A DNA stretch of 43,255 nucleotides. It comes from Caulobacterales bacterium (GTDB lineage Bacteria > Pseudomonadota > Alphaproteobacteria > Caulobacterales > Caulobacteraceae). Numbering within the stretch: position 1 is the first letter of the stretch; every line of letters starts with the position of its first letter. The notes below the pieces were generated by a model that saw nothing but the letters and a program-made list of their open reading frames with translations, was not told the DNA's origin and ran no database searches. The position numbers and the translations under genes are program-made. Below, in pieces: positions 8,122 to 17,174 of this stretch. The stretch covers positions 1 through 43,255 of the forward strand of contig JAFLCT010000009.1 in NCBI GenBank assembly GCA_017302335.1, given 5' to 3'.

Positions 8122-8144
8122 CCTTCTCCCCTTGCGGGAGAAGG
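8122..8144. terminator. Hairpin between convergent genes, likely bidirectional terminator (dispersed repeat)
   Basis: A perfect 9-bp stem (CCTTCTCCC, loop cttgc, GGGAGAAGG) fills the space between the 7208-8113 gene and the purD stop at 8145, which it abuts. There is no long T-tract. A close relative lies at 40389-40411, also between two convergent stop codons, so this looks like a dispersed palindromic repeat used as a 3' end. Confidence 0.7.
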
Positions 8145-9434
8145 CTACCCTTCGGCCGCCTCTTCCCGCTCCAGCGCCCGCCAGCCGATGTCGGAGCGGT
8201 GAAAACCGCCGGGCCAGTCGATCTTGCGGATGGCGGCGTAGGCGCGTTCGCGCGCCTGTCGGATATCGTCGCCCCGTGCGCAGACGTTCAGCACCCGCCC
8301 GCCCGCCGCGACCAGTCGGCCGTTCTTGTCGGTCTTGGTTCCCGCGTGGAAGACCTGCACGTCCGGCCCGAAATCCTGGGACGCGCCACGGATGATCGAG
8401 CCTTCCAGCGGGCTGTCGGGATAGCCCTTGGCCGCCAGCACCACGCAGATCACCGTCTGAGGGTGAAACTGCAACGGCGGCAGCCCCGAGACGTCGCCCC
8501 GCGCACAGGCCAGCAGATAGGGCGTCAGATCCCCGGCGATCCGCATCATCAGCACCTGGCATTCCGGGTCGCCGAAACGGGCGTTGAACTCGACCACCTT
8601 GGGACCGTCCTCGGTGGCCATCAGACCGGCGTACAGCACGCCGCGATAGGGCATACCCTCTTCGGCCATGGCGCGGATCGTCGGCTGGACGATGCGGTCG
8701 TCGGCCTGTTCGACCAGTTCAGGGGTGAAGACCGGCGCCGGCGAATAGGCGCCCATGCCGCCGGTATTGGGTCCCAGGTCGCCATCGAAAGCGCGCTTGT
8801 GGTCCTGCGCCCCGCCCAGCAGCACGGCCCGCTGGCCGTCGCACAGGGCGAACAGGGACCCCTCTTCGCCGGCCATGAACTCTTCGATCACCACCCGCGC
8901 CCCGGCCGCACCGAATCGGCCGCCCAGCATACGTTCGATCTCGGCCTCGGCGTCGGCGCGATCCGGGCTGATGGCCACGCCTTTGCCCGCCGCCAGGCCG
9001 TCGGCCTTGATGACATAGGGGGGCTTGAACACGTCCAGGGCCGCGCGCGCGTCCTTCAGCCGTTCATAGACGCCGTACCCCGCCGTCGGAATGTCATGGC
9101 GTTCCAGGAAATTCTTGGAGAAGGCCTTGGAGGTCTCCAGTTGGGCCGCCTTGGCCGTGGGTCCGAAACACGGGACGCCCGCCGCGGCCAACCGGTCGGC
9201 GAGGCCCTTTTCCAGCGCCGATTCCGGCCCGACCACCACCAGGTCCGCCTTGATCTCGCGCGCCAGGGCGGCCAGGCCGTCCGCGTCGGTGACCTTGATG
9301 TCGCGCAGCTCGGCCAGGGCGGCGATGCCGGGGTTGCCGGGCGCGCAGACCAACCGTTTGCACAGCGGCGACTGCGCGATCTTCCACGCCAGGGCGTGTT
9401 CGCGCCCGCCCGATCCGACCAGCAGGATGTTCAT
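8145..9434 (-). CDS. purD: Phosphoribosylamine-glycine ligase (GAR synthetase)
   Basis: Catalyses the ATP-dependent joining of phosphoribosylamine and glycine, an early step of de novo purine synthesis. At 429 aa it has the full family length. The N-terminus reads [18 protein letters not shown]. The ATP-grasp core shows [14 protein letters not shown] (about residue 138), [10 protein letters not shown] (about residue 182), [14 protein letters not shown] (about residue 224) and [12 protein letters not shown] (about residue 280). It is transcribed away from xseA, with 106 nt between the start codons. It uses glycine, which the gcv system further along degrades, but there is no sign of shared regulation. 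Confidence 0.97.
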   Translation of the reverse strand: MNILLVGSGGREHALAWKIAQSPLCKRLVCAPGNPGIAALAELRDIKVTDADGLAALAREIKADLVVVGPESALEKGLADRLAAAGVPCFGPTAKAAQLETSKAFSKNFLERHDIPTAGYGVYERLKDARAALDVFKPPYVIKADGLAAGKGVAISPDRADAEAEIERMLGGRFGAAGARVVIEEFMAGEEGSLFALCDGQRAVLLGGAQDHKRAFDGDLGPNTGGMGAYSPAPVFTPELVEQADDRIVQPTIRAMAEEGMPYRGVLYAGLMATEDGPKVVEFNARFGDPECQVLMMRIAGDLTPYLLACARGDVSGLPPLQFHPQTVICVVLAAKGYPDSPLEGSIIRGASQDFGPDVQVFHAGTKTDKNGRLVAAGGRVLNVCARGDDIRQARERAYAAIRKIDWPGGFHRSDIGWRALEREEAAEG

Positions 9435-9540
9435 GGCCGCGCAATGGCCTTCGCGGACAGGCGGGTCAAGCCTCGCTCTCCGCTTCCCGCCCGCGCGATG
9501 GAGAGGAGACAGGCCGCCTCGACCGCCTTACCCTTCGATC

Positions 9541-11004
9541 ATGAGTGACGACTCCTATGTCTTCGAAGGCGAGACCCCGGCCGCCCCGGCGCGCGACAAC
9601 AATCCGCCCCAGACGGTTTCCGAGCTGTCGTTCGCGCTGAAGCGCACGCTGGAGGATCGGTTCGGCCACGTGCGGCTGCGCGGCGAGATCTCCAAGGTCA
9701 ATCGCCACGCCTCGGGCCATGTCTATCTGACCCTGAAGGACGACAAGGCGGCCATCGACGGCGTGGTCTGGAAAGGATCGGCGCGCGGCCTGGGCGTCCA
9801 GCCGGAGACGGGGCTGGAGGTCATCGTCACCGGCAAGATCACCAGCTACCCCGCCCGCTCCAGCTATCAGATCGTCATCGAGACCATGGAGGCGGCCGGT
9901 GCGGGCGCCCTGCTGGCCCAGCTCGAACGGTTGAAGACCAAGCTGCGCGACGAGGGCCTGTTCGACGCCTCGCGCAAGCGGCCGATTCCGACCTATCCCG
10001 CCGTCATCGGGGTGATCACCAGCCCGACGGGCGCGGTGATCCGCGACATCTTGCACCGCATCGCGGAACGTTGGCCGTGCCGGGTCATCGTCTGGCCCTG
10101 CGTGGTTCAGGGCGATGCGGCGGCGACCCAGGTGGCGGCGGCGGTGCGCGGTTTCGACGCCCTGCCCCCCGACGGTCCCCTGCCCCGACCCGACGTGATC
10201 ATCGTCGCGCGCGGCGGCGGCTCGGTGGAGGATCTGTGGGCCTTCAACGACGAGACCCTGGCGCGAACCGTGGCGGCCGCGACCACGCCGATCATCTCGG
10301 CCGTCGGGCATGAGACCGACACCACCCTGATCGATTTCGTCTCGGATCGCCGCGCCCCCACCCCGACCGGGGCGGCCGAGATGGCGACGCCCGTGCTGGC
10401 CGATCTGCGCTACGCCGTGGCCGACCTGTCAGGGCGCCTGGCGCGGGCGGGCGGGCGGCTGATCGAGGATCGCCGCACCCGTCTGCGCGCCGCCGCGCGC
10501 GGCCTGCCCGCCCGCCCCGAAGACCTGCTGGCCTTGCCGCAGCAACGGCTGGATCTGGCCGGAAGTCGATTGGGTTCCGGCCTGTCGCGCAATGTCGAGG
10601 CGCATCGGCGCGACTGGCTGAAGGCTGCGGCGCGCCTGAACCGCGGCCTGCTGGACCGGGCCATCGAACGGCGCGGCGACCGGCTGGAGGCCCTGGCGCA
10701 TCGCCTGGGGCGTTGGCCCCTGCGCTTGGAACGCGACAATGAGCGTCTGGCCGCCCTCGCGCGGGCCTTGTCCAGCCTGGACCCGGCCAAGCCCAAGCCG
10801 GGATTCGCGCGGGTCGAAGACGCCGACGGTCGCTGGATCGCCCAGGCGGCGGGCCTGTCGGCGGGCCAGGCGATCAATCTGGTCTTCCCCGACGGCGCAC
10901 GCGGGGCGCGGATCGACGGCGACGCCTCGGCGCCGCCCGCCCCAAAGCCGCGACCGGTCTCGAAACCCAGACCGACCGCGCCGGACCAGGGCGACCTGTT
11001 CTGA
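9541..11004 (+). CDS. xseA: Exodeoxyribonuclease VII large subunit
   Basis: The catalytic subunit of the ATP-independent single-strand exonuclease ExoVII, which works with XseB (not in this window). It has 487 aa from the ATG at 9541 ([11 protein letters not shown]). The frame is open much further upstream into the purD region, but this start gives the normal N-terminus. Domains: an OB-fold at about residues 20-125 ([23 protein letters not shown] region), the catalytic domain with [14 protein letters not shown] (about residue 156), [19 protein letters not shown] (about residue 220), GHETD and [10 protein letters not shown], then a long coiled region and the C-terminal DGDLF-like end. It is followed by DUF2093 and an M23 gene. 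Confidence 0.96.
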   Translation: MSDDSYVFEGETPAAPARDNNPPQTVSELSFALKRTLEDRFGHVRLRGEISKVNRHASGHVYLTLKDDKAAIDGVVWKGSARGLGVQPETGLEVIVTGKITSYPARSSYQIVIETMEAAGAGALLAQLERLKTKLRDEGLFDASRKRPIPTYPAVIGVITSPTGAVIRDILHRIAERWPCRVIVWPCVVQGDAAATQVAAAVRGFDALPPDGPLPRPDVIIVARGGGSVEDLWAFNDETLARTVAAATTPIISAVGHETDTTLIDFVSDRRAPTPTGAAEMATPVLADLRYAVADLSGRLARAGGRLIEDRRTRLRAAARGLPARPEDLLALPQQRLDLAGSRLGSGLSRNVEAHRRDWLKAAARLNRGLLDRAIERRGDRLEALAHRLGRWPLRLERDNERLAALARALSSLDPAKPKPGFARVEDADGRWIAQAAGLSAGQAINLVFPDGARGARIDGDASAPPAPKPRPVSKPRPTAPDQGDLF

Positions 11005-11070
11005 AGGCGTCATCTCCCGTCAGAGGCGCAGGGCTTGGCGCGGTTCGCGCGGCCCGGCTATCGTGGGTTC

Positions 11071-11274
11071 ATGAATGACACCCCCTCCCCCCGTCAGGCG
11101 ACCGTCCACTTCGGCGACGGCGAATTCGCGGTGCTCAAGCCCGGCCGCTACGTCACCTGCGCGGTGACGGAAAAACCCATTCCGTTGGAAATCCTGCGCT
11201 ATTGGAGTTCTGAACGTCAGGAGGCCTATAGCGGCCCTCTGGAAGCACTGAGCCGCATGGGACCGATCGATTGA
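11071..11274 (+). CDS. DUF2093 domain protein
   Basis: A small 67-aa protein (MNDTPSPRQ...). The core VHFGDGEFAVLKPGRYV followed by CAVTEKPIPLEILRYWS is the hallmark of DUF2093 as I know it, typical of alphaproteobacteria and often placed after xseA. I chose the ATG at 11071 over an upstream in-frame start at 11035 because it gives the family's usual length. The stop codon overlaps the TTG start of the M23 gene (TTGA), suggesting coupling. The function is unknown; the conserved single Cys and RYW segment may matter. Confidence 0.85.
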   Translation: MNDTPSPRQATVHFGDGEFAVLKPGRYVTCAVTEKPIPLEILRYWSSERQEAYSGPLEALSRMGPID

Positions 11275-12134
11275 ATCCCGCGCGACGTCATCTGCTGATC
11301 GGCGGCGCCGCGAGCCTGGTCGGCGGCGGCGCCCTGGCGCAAGAGACGCCCGGCCTGGCTTTGAACGGCGAATGGCGCCAAGGCGGCTTCGCCTTCGGCC
11401 GCACCTGGCCTCGCGCCCTGATCTTCGTGGACGGAGAGGCCCTGACCACCGCCTCCGACGCCGGTCTGTTCGTTGTCGGTTTCGATCGCGACGCGCCAGC
11501 TTCGGTCCAGATCGAGGCGCGCGGTCCGAACGGCCAGACGACGCGCCGGACGCTGACCATCGCGCCCGGACGCTTCCCCTCGACGACGGTCAACGGCCTG
11601 CCGCCTTCGACAGTGGAACCCAGCGACCCCGCCTTGCTGGCCCGCATCCAGCGTGAGGTGCTGTTGAAGACAGAGGCCTTCACCAGCCGGGTCGCGGGCG
11701 ATGATTTCCGCGACGGCTTCGACTGGCCCCTGGCCAGTTATCGCGTGACCAGCCAGTGGGGCAGCCAGAGGGTGCTGAACGGAACACCGGCGCGCCCGCA
11801 CTACGGCGTCGACATGGCGGCGCCTCAGGGTTCGATCATCCGCGCCCCCGCCGACGGCCGCATCGCCATGGCCCAGACGGGTATGCATTTCGAGGGCGGC
11901 CTGACCCTGATCGACCACGGACAGGGTCTGATCACCGCCTATCTGCACCAGTCCCGCATCGACGTGACCGCCGGACAACGCGTGTCACGGGGCCAGGCCA
12001 TCGGCCGCGTCGGCATGACGGGACGGGCCACGGGTCCGCATCTGTGCTGGCGTATGAAGTGGCGGGACAGGAATTTGAACCCGGCCTTGATGGTCGGCCG
12101 AAGGGCGCCGGAAGTCGTTTACAATCAACTCTGA
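11271..12134 (+). CDS. M23-fold (LytM-like) peptidase family protein with HxC variant
   Basis: A 287-aa exported protein, predicted to be a periplasmic cell-wall endopeptidase or its regulator. The N-terminus has a twin-arginine-like signal (ARRHLLIGG, then hydrophobic, ending ALAQ). The C-terminal peptidase domain shows HYGVDMAAP (His177, Asp181), AYLHQS (His226) and GPHLCWRM (His257, Cys259). Classical M23 enzymes have HLH here; Cys replaces the second His, normally a zinc ligand. Cysteine could still bind zinc, or the protein could be an EnvC-like non-catalytic activator. The TTG start overlaps the DUF2093 stop by 4 nt and makes this the third gene of the xseA operon. Confidence 0.9.
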   Translation: MNPARRHLLIGGAASLVGGGALAQETPGLALNGEWRQGGFAFGRTWPRALIFVDGEALTTASDAGLFVVGFDRDAPASVQIEARGPNGQTTRRTLTIAPGRFPSTTVNGLPPSTVEPSDPALLARIQREVLLKTEAFTSRVAGDDFRDGFDWPLASYRVTSQWGSQRVLNGTPARPHYGVDMAAPQGSIIRAPADGRIAMAQTGMHFEGGLTLIDHGQGLITAYLHQSRIDVTAGQRVSRGQAIGRVGMTGRATGPHLCWRMKWRDRNLNPALMVGRRAPEVVYNQL

Positions 12135-12225
12135 GTTCGGATCGGTCACAGTCCGCTAACCATTGCCGGTCTAGGTTTGGAAATCATCGGTCGAGAAATC
12201 GGCGTTCCTATTTTTACGGCCCTGC

Positions 12226-12738
12226 ATGGCGTCTCTCGAATCCGTTCACGTCTTGCTGGTGGACGACAACCAGCATATGCGGGCCATCACCTCCGCGATC
12301 CTGCAATCGGCGGGCATTCGCAAGGTGCGCGAAGCGCATGACGGCGCGGCGGCGCTGGAGGCCCTACGCGACCATCCGGTCGACCTGGCCATCGTCGACT
12401 TCAATATGTTTCCGCTGGATGGGGTCGAGTTCACCCGCCTGGTCCGCAACAGCCCCGACAGCGCCAACCCCTATCTGCCGATCATCATGATGACCGGCCA
12501 TTCGGAGAAAAGCCGGGTGCAGGAGGCGCGCGACGCCGGCGTGACCGAGTTCGTGGTCAAGCCGATCACCGCCCGGGCGATCCTGGAACGGATGCAGGCC
12601 GTGATCCTGCGCCCCCGCGCCTTCGTGAAGGCCGACACCTATTTCGGACCCGACCGCCGCCGCCAGAACCCGGTCAACTACAAAGGCCCGTTCCGGCGCG
12701 CCTCGGATCAGAAGCGCGAGGATTCCAGCGCCGCATAG
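12226..12738 (+). CDS. Single-domain response regulator (CheY-like) with basic C-terminal tail
   Basis: A 170-aa receiver protein. The phosphorylation site is intact: acidic pair Asp13/Asp14 (LLVDDNQ), phosphoacceptor Asp58 (IVDFNM), Thr90 (MMTGH) and Lys112 (VVKPIT). After the receiver, about residues 125-170 carry TYFGPDRRRQNP, a basic tail seen in alphaproteobacterial relatives; there is no DNA-binding or enzymatic output domain. It probably acts by protein contact in a phosphorelay or motility pathway; the partner kinase is not in the window. A TCTAGGTT element lies about 55 nt upstream. Its 3' end overlaps the convergent acyltransferase by 31 nt. Confidence 0.93.
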   Translation: MASLESVHVLLVDDNQHMRAITSAILQSAGIRKVREAHDGAAALEALRDHPVDLAIVDFNMFPLDGVEFTRLVRNSPDSANPYLPIIMMTGHSEKSRVQEARDAGVTEFVVKPITARAILERMQAVILRPRAFVKADTYFGPDRRRQNPVNYKGPFRRASDQKREDSSAA

Positions 12739-13649
12739 ACGGCGTCGGGCCACCGCTTGTGCACCCAGAACCAATCGACCGGATGTTCGCGCACCCGGTC
12801 CTCGACAAAGGCGGTCACCGCCTGGACGCCGCGCGCGATGTCGGCGGACTTGTCGCCAGACGGCGTGATCGTGATCGGCTCATGCACCGTCAGACGGAAG
12901 CGCACGCCCGGCAGCCGCGTCACCGACATCGGCTGCAACACCGTACCGAACCGCAGGGCCAGGCGACTGGGTCCTGGCGCGGCGTTCACCGGCTGACCGA
13001 AGAAGGTCACCTCCGGTCCCTCGGAAAACTTCTGGTCGTTCATCAGGGCGACCGATTCCCCCCTTTGCATCCCAGCCAGCAGTTCGCGCGCGCCGTCGCC
13101 GCCCTTGGGCGCGAACAGCTTGACCCCGTATCGCGCCCGATTCTCGCGGATCATGGCGTCGACATAGGGGTTGTTGGCGGCGCGATAGGTGATCTGGCAC
13201 GGCACGCCCGCCGCCAGGATCACGGCCGGCATCAGTTCGAAATTGGCCAGGTGGCCCGAGACGAAGACCACGGGGACCCCGCCGTCGCGGATGGCTTGAA
13301 GCCGCTCGGCGCCGACGATCTCAATCCGGCCCGAGGCGGGGGTCAGCCGGTCCATCATGGTCAGTTCGGCGAAGGTGCGGCCGGTCTGCTCCCACTGATC
13401 CGCCGCCAGCCGCTCACGTTTGGCCGGATCCATATCCGGGAAGGCGATGCGCAGATTGCGCATCACCGTGCGCTGAGTGCCGGTCTTCGGTCCCAGGGTC
13501 CGCAATAACCAGCCGCCGAAAGCCGAGGCGCGCTCGACGCCCAGAGCGCGCAGCAAGGCGATCAGCAGGGCGAACCCCGCCGCCTCCAGTCGCCAGGCCA
13601 GCGTCTGGCCCAGGCCGGGTCGGTCACCAGGCAATGGTGATCCCGCCAT
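12708..13649 (-). CDS. LpxL/HtrB-like lysophospholipid acyltransferase
   Basis: A 313-aa inner-membrane acyltransferase, predicted to add a secondary acyl chain to lipid A or a related lipid. After an N-terminal hydrophobic segment (about residues 21-40) comes VVFVSGHLANFEL (about residue 129), with the HX4E active site, then KFSEGPEVTFFGQ and APGPSRLA. The C-terminus ends with PVDWFWVHKRWP, typical of the family. The start codon lies inside the end of the upstream SDR gene (26-nt overlap), so the two are coupled. At its 3' end it overlaps the convergent response regulator. Whether it is lauroyl- or another acyl-specific cannot be told from the sequence. Confidence 0.9.
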   Translation of the reverse strand: MAGSPLPGDRPGLGQTLAWRLEAAGFALLIALLRALGVERASAFGGWLLRTLGPKTGTQRTVMRNLRIAFPDMDPAKRERLAADQWEQTGRTFAELTMMDRLTPASGRIEIVGAERLQAIRDGGVPVVFVSGHLANFELMPAVILAAGVPCQITYRAANNPYVDAMIRENRARYGVKLFAPKGGDGARELLAGMQRGESVALMNDQKFSEGPEVTFFGQPVNAAPGPSRLALRFGTVLQPMSVTRLPGVRFRLTVHEPITITPSGDKSADIARGVQAVTAFVEDRVREHPVDWFWVHKRWPDAVYAALESSRF

Positions 13650-14394
13650 CGACGACCAGGGTCTGACCGGTCATATAGGACGACGCCGGAGCCGCCAGAT
13701 AAACGGCCGCGCCCGCGATCTCGTCCGGTTGACCGATGCGCTTCAGGGGGGCCGGATCGGTCACCTGCTTCAACAGGGCCGGGTTTTCCCACAGGTATTT
13801 GGCGAAGTCGGTCTGGACCAGGCCCGGCGCGATGCAGTTGACCCGCACGTTCGACGGTCCCCATTCCACGGCCAGATTGCGCGCCAACTGCATATCCGCC
13901 GCCTTGGAGATGTTGTAGGCGCCGATCAGGGCGTTGCCTCGCAGGCCGCCGATCGACGAAACGATGATGATCGATCCGTCCTTGCGCTCCAGCATCTGGG
14001 GCGCGGCCATCTGGATCAGCCAGTGGTTGGAGACCACATTGTTCTGAAGGATCTTGTCGAACTGTTCGTCGGCGATGCCCGCCATCGGCCCGGCGTAGGG
14101 ATTGCTGGCGGCGTTGCAGACCAGGATGTCGATGCGTCCCCAGGCGGCCAGGGTTTCATCGACCAGGCGTTTCAGATCGTCCTTGGAGGCTATGTTGGCG
14201 GGGATGGCGATGGCGCGGCCATCGCCGTGCTTGGCGTTGATGGCGGCGGCGGCTTCGTCACAGGGTCCGGCCTTGCGCGAGGAGATCACCACGCGGGCGC
14301 CGTGCTCGGCCATCCGCTCGGCGATGGCCAGGCCGATGCCGCGCGACGAGCCGGTGATGACGGCGACCTTGCCTCTGAGATCGAACAATTCCAT
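13624..14394 (-). CDS. SDR family oxidoreductase
   Basis: A 256-aa NAD(P)-dependent short-chain dehydrogenase/reductase. It shows the cofactor motif TGSSRGIG (residues about 14-21), CNAAS (about residue 91), NNVVSNHWL, the catalytic Ser in IIIVSSIGG with Tyr and Lys in AYNISKAA (YxxxK), and NCIAPGLVQTDF. The C-terminus DGGITIAW fits the classical FabG-like subgroup. The ATG at 14394 gives MELFDLRGKVAVITG, a standard N-terminus; the frame is open further upstream but inside tipF antisense. It overlaps the acyltransferase start by 26 nt. The substrate is unknown; a lipid or acyl precursor is possible. Confidence 0.92.
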   Translation of the reverse strand: MELFDLRGKVAVITGSSRGIGLAIAERMAEHGARVVISSRKAGPCDEAAAAINAKHGDGRAIAIPANIASKDDLKRLVDETLAAWGRIDILVCNAASNPYAGPMAGIADEQFDKILQNNVVSNHWLIQMAAPQMLERKDGSIIIVSSIGGLRGNALIGAYNISKAADMQLARNLAVEWGPSNVRVNCIAPGLVQTDFAKYLWENPALLKQVTDPAPLKRIGQPDEIAGAAVYLAAPASSYMTGQTLVVDGGITIAW

Positions 14395-14493
14395 GCGTTT
14401 TCCCGCCCTTTCGTCATCCGGCGCACTAGCCCTGCGTCCCTGATACCCCGATACTCGGCCGATTCCATCCGGGAAGGCGGTCGATCCGTTCCC

Positions 14494-15768
14494 ATGCGCA
14501 ACATCACCACGGCGTTTCTGGCGTTCGCTTATCTGTTCCTGGCCATGACGGTCGGGACCTTCATCTGGCGCGCGGGTTTCGGCGCCGGAGCGGGCGCGGC
14601 TGGGGCGATCGGCGCCCTGGGCCTGTTCGCCGCCGTGCACGGCCTGATCGCCCAGATGTCGGATCGTCGCGCCTTGAAGAAGGAAGTCGACCAGATCCGC
14701 GAGGCGCACCGTCTGCTGGCCGACGCCCTGGAAGAGACGCAAGGCGCCCTCAGCGACCTGGCCCAGGCCATCGAAAGCGGCGCCCTGAACCGCAATGAGG
14801 AGTTGTCGGGCGAGGTGCGGATGCTGGAGGGTCTGGTCCAGCAGATGACCGAGACGCTGGAGGATCGCTTCAAGGCCGGTCCCGTCGTCGTGGCCGATCC
14901 GGTCGAGGCGCGCCGCCAGCAGCAGTCGACCGCCCTGCTTCAGGTCGTGCATGAGGCGCTGAGCCAGAACCGCGTCGACCTCTACCTCCAGCCGGTGGTC
15001 TCCCTGCCCCAGCGCCGGACCATCTTCTACGAGAGCTTCACCCGGCTGCGCGACGCCTCGGATCGGGTGATGATGCCCGCCGAATATCTGTCGGTCGCCG
15101 AGGGCGAGGGTCTGGCCCCGGTCATCGACAACCTGCTGCTGTTCCGCTGCGCCCAGATCGTGCGGCGCCTGGCGCGGCAGGACCGCAAGGTCGGCGTCTT
15201 CTGCAACATCGCCCTGACCAGCCTGGGCGACGAGACCTTCTTCCCGCAGTTCCTCGATTTCCTGAACGAGAACCGCGACCTGAACCAGGCCCTGATCTTC
15301 GAACTGGGTCAGGCCACCTTCGACGCGCGCGGCGCCGTCGAGGCGCGCAACATGGCCAAGCTGGCCGACCTGGGCTTCCGCTTCTCGATCGACAAGGTGC
15401 AGACGCTGGACGTCGATTTCGCGGACCTGCAACGCTCGGACGTGAAGTTCATGAAGGTCGCCGCCGACCTGATGATCGAACAGCTCCTGGACCTGGACGG
15501 GGCCGCCCCGCTGCGCTCCATGCCCGACATTCAGGCCGCCGACTTCGCCGCCCTGACCCGCCGCTACGGCATCGAGCTGATCGCCGAAAAGGTCGAGAAC
15601 GAGCGCCAGGTGGTCGATATCCTGGAACTCGATGTCGCCGCTGGCCAGGGCCATCTGTTCGGCGAACCACGCGCCATCAAGGAGCAGGTTCTGGCCGAGA
15701 CCGACCCGCCGCCGGACTTCCTGCGTTCCACCCTGCGCAGCGCCGAACAGCGCCGCCGCTTCGGCTGA
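14494..15768 (+). CDS. tipF: TipF-like flagellar assembly protein with degenerate EAL domain
   Basis: A 424-aa membrane protein resembling Caulobacter TipF, a c-di-GMP-binding factor needed for flagellum placement and assembly at the pole. Two hydrophobic segments (about residues 5-25 and 31-54) precede a coiled coil (about 58-125), then an EAL domain (about 145-400). Catalytic signatures are degraded: ESF replaces EAL at 180-182, and the usual DDFG loop reads FSIDKVQT around 297-304. FELGQ (about 269-273) and AEKVENERQ are retained. It is therefore probably a c-di-GMP receptor rather than a phosphodiesterase. The start at 14494 gives an immediate membrane segment; a GATTC (CcrM-type GANTC) site lies upstream at 14461. 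Confidence 0.87.
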   Translation: MRNITTAFLAFAYLFLAMTVGTFIWRAGFGAGAGAAGAIGALGLFAAVHGLIAQMSDRRALKKEVDQIREAHRLLADALEETQGALSDLAQAIESGALNRNEELSGEVRMLEGLVQQMTETLEDRFKAGPVVVADPVEARRQQQSTALLQVVHEALSQNRVDLYLQPVVSLPQRRTIFYESFTRLRDASDRVMMPAEYLSVAEGEGLAPVIDNLLLFRCAQIVRRLARQDRKVGVFCNIALTSLGDETFFPQFLDFLNENRDLNQALIFELGQATFDARGAVEARNMAKLADLGFRFSIDKVQTLDVDFADLQRSDVKFMKVAADLMIEQLLDLDGAAPLRSMPDIQAADFAALTRRYGIELIAEKVENERQVVDILELDVAAGQGHLFGEPRAIKEQVLAETDPPPDFLRSTLRSAEQRRRFG

Positions 15769-15771
15769 GAC

Positions 15772-16266
15772 ATGGCCGAACCCCGCACCTGCGGCGCCTG
15801 CACCCTGTGCTGCAAGACCATGCTGATCGAGGCGCTGAACAAGCCGATCGGTCAGTGGTGCGTCCATTGCGACATCGGCAAGGGGTGCAAGACCTATGAG
15901 ACCCGGCCCCAGGCCTGCCGCGCCTTCCGCTGCGGCTGGCTGCAAGATCCGTCCATGCCCGACAGCCTGCGGCCCGACCGGTCCAAGGTGATCCTGGACC
16001 TGGGTCCCGACGGGCGGCTGATGGCGCGCTGCGACGCCGCCAATCCGACCGCCTGGAAGAAGGAGCCGCTGTACAGTCGGCTGAAGGCGTGGTCGCGCAT
16101 GGGCTGGGCGCGGGGCGACACCGTCTATGCCGTCGCCTTCCCCCGTGTCTGGCTGATCGCACCGGACGAGGACATCGACCTGGGAACCCCGCCCGCCGAC
16201 GCCCGCTTCCACATCAGCCGGGGACCGGACGGCAAGGTGACGGTGGCCGTGCTGCCGCCCGCCTGA
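15772..16266 (+). CDS. Cysteine-cluster (YkgJ-like) protein
   Basis: A 164-aa soluble protein starting 3 nt after the tipF stop. The N-terminal third is cysteine-rich: CGACTLCC (about residues 8-15), WCVHCDIGKGC (about 29-39), then a Cys in RPQACRAFRC. This spacing recalls the YkgJ-type metal-binding cluster family, thought to bind zinc or iron. The C-terminal half (about residues 60-164) is cysteine-poor and beta-rich. The function is unknown. Tight spacing implies co-transcription with tipF, though the HAD gene that follows makes a purely flagellar role doubtful. Confidence 0.82.
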   Translation: MAEPRTCGACTLCCKTMLIEALNKPIGQWCVHCDIGKGCKTYETRPQACRAFRCGWLQDPSMPDSLRPDRSKVILDLGPDGRLMARCDAANPTAWKKEPLYSRLKAWSRMGWARGDTVYAVAFPRVWLIAPDEDIDLGTPPADARFHISRGPDGKVTVAVLPPA

Positions 16267-16304
16267 TAGTCCCTGCCGCCCGCCCCGGCGTTCGAGACCC
16301 GACC

Positions 16305-17174
16305 ATGAGCCTGCCCCACGCCCTGCCCCACCTGTCCGCCGTCGCCGACGCCTATGACGTGCTGCTGTGCGATGTCTGGGGGGTGATCCACAACGGCCGC
16401 GAAGCCTGGCCCGGCCCGTGCGAGGCCCTGACGCGGTTCAATGCCCGGGGCGGTACGGTGGTCCTGATCTCCAACTCCCCGCGCCCGGCCGACGGCGTGG
16501 TCGCCCAGATGGACGCCCTGGGCGTGCCGCGTGAAGCGTGGAAGGCGGTGGTCACCTCGGGCGACGCGACCCGCGCCGAGCTGAGCCGTCGCGCGCCCGG
16601 TCCGGCCTGGATCATCGGCCCGGATCGCGACGAGGCCCTGTACCAGGGCACCGGCGTGGTCCGCGCGTTAGGCGCCGAGGACGCCGCCTTCATCTCGGTC
16701 ACGGGTCCCGAGGACGATGAGACCGAGACGCCCGAAGATTATCGTCAACGATTGATTCCCGCCGTCGCCCGCGATCTGGAGATGATCTGCGCCAACCCGG
16801 ATCGCGTGGCCCAGCGCGGCGATAGGCTGATCTATTGCGGCGGCTCCATCGCCGACCTCTACGAGAGCCTGGGCGGGCGGGTGACGATGGTCGGCAAGCC
16901 GTTCGGGCCGATCTATGACCTGGCTGTCGATGCGGCCCAGGCCCTGCACGGCGGCCCGATCGACCGGTCGCGCATCCTGTGCATCGGCGACGGGGTGGTC
17001 ACCGACGTCATGGGCGCCAACCGCCAGGGGCTGGACTGTCTTTTCATCGCCCAGGGCATTCACGGCGACCAGGCCCGCGGTCCTGACGGCGCCCTGGACC
17101 CCGCCCGCGCCTGCGGCCTTCTGAAGGCCGAGACGACCTATGCGCGATACGCCGCGCTGGATCTGGGCTGGTAG
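16305..17174 (+). CDS. HAD-superfamily hydrolase, subfamily IIA (TIGR01459-like)
   Basis: A 289-aa haloacid dehalogenase-type phosphatase. Motif I reads LLCDVWGVIHNG (about residues 25-36), motif II LISNSPRP, motif III the lysine of VGKPFGPIY, and motif IV GDGVVTDVMGA. The second motif-I Asp is replaced (DVW rather than DxD), as is common in the TIGR01459 group I recall from alphaproteobacteria. I chose the ATG at 16305 (MSLPHALPHLS) although the frame stays open upstream inside the Cys-cluster gene. The substrate is probably a sugar phosphate or nucleotide monophosphate, unknown here. It is followed by a MaoC gene and ribF. Confidence 0.9.
   Translation: MSLPHALPHLSAVADAYDVLLCDVWGVIHNGREAWPGPCEALTRFNARGGTVVLISNSPRPADGVVAQMDALGVPREAWKAVVTSGDATRAELSRRAPGPAWIIGPDRDEALYQGTGVVRALGAEDAAFISVTGPEDDETETPEDYRQRLIPAVARDLEMICANPDRVAQRGDRLIYCGGSIADLYESLGGRVTMVGKPFGPIYDLAVDAAQALHGGPIDRSRILCIGDGVVTDVMGANRQGLDCLFIAQGIHGDQARGPDGALDPARACGLLKAETTYARYAALDLGW

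Noticed and set aside
9441..9469. TTGACC-N17-CATTGC before purD as a promoter.
   Set aside because: The -35 is good but the -10 matches poorly; not strong enough to list as a feature.
13624..16212. Very long minus-strand open frame of 862 codons spanning the SDR gene and the antisense of tipF and the Cys-cluster gene.
   Set aside because: Only the last 256 codons form a recognisable protein (the SDR). The rest is the complement of tipF, held open by high GC.
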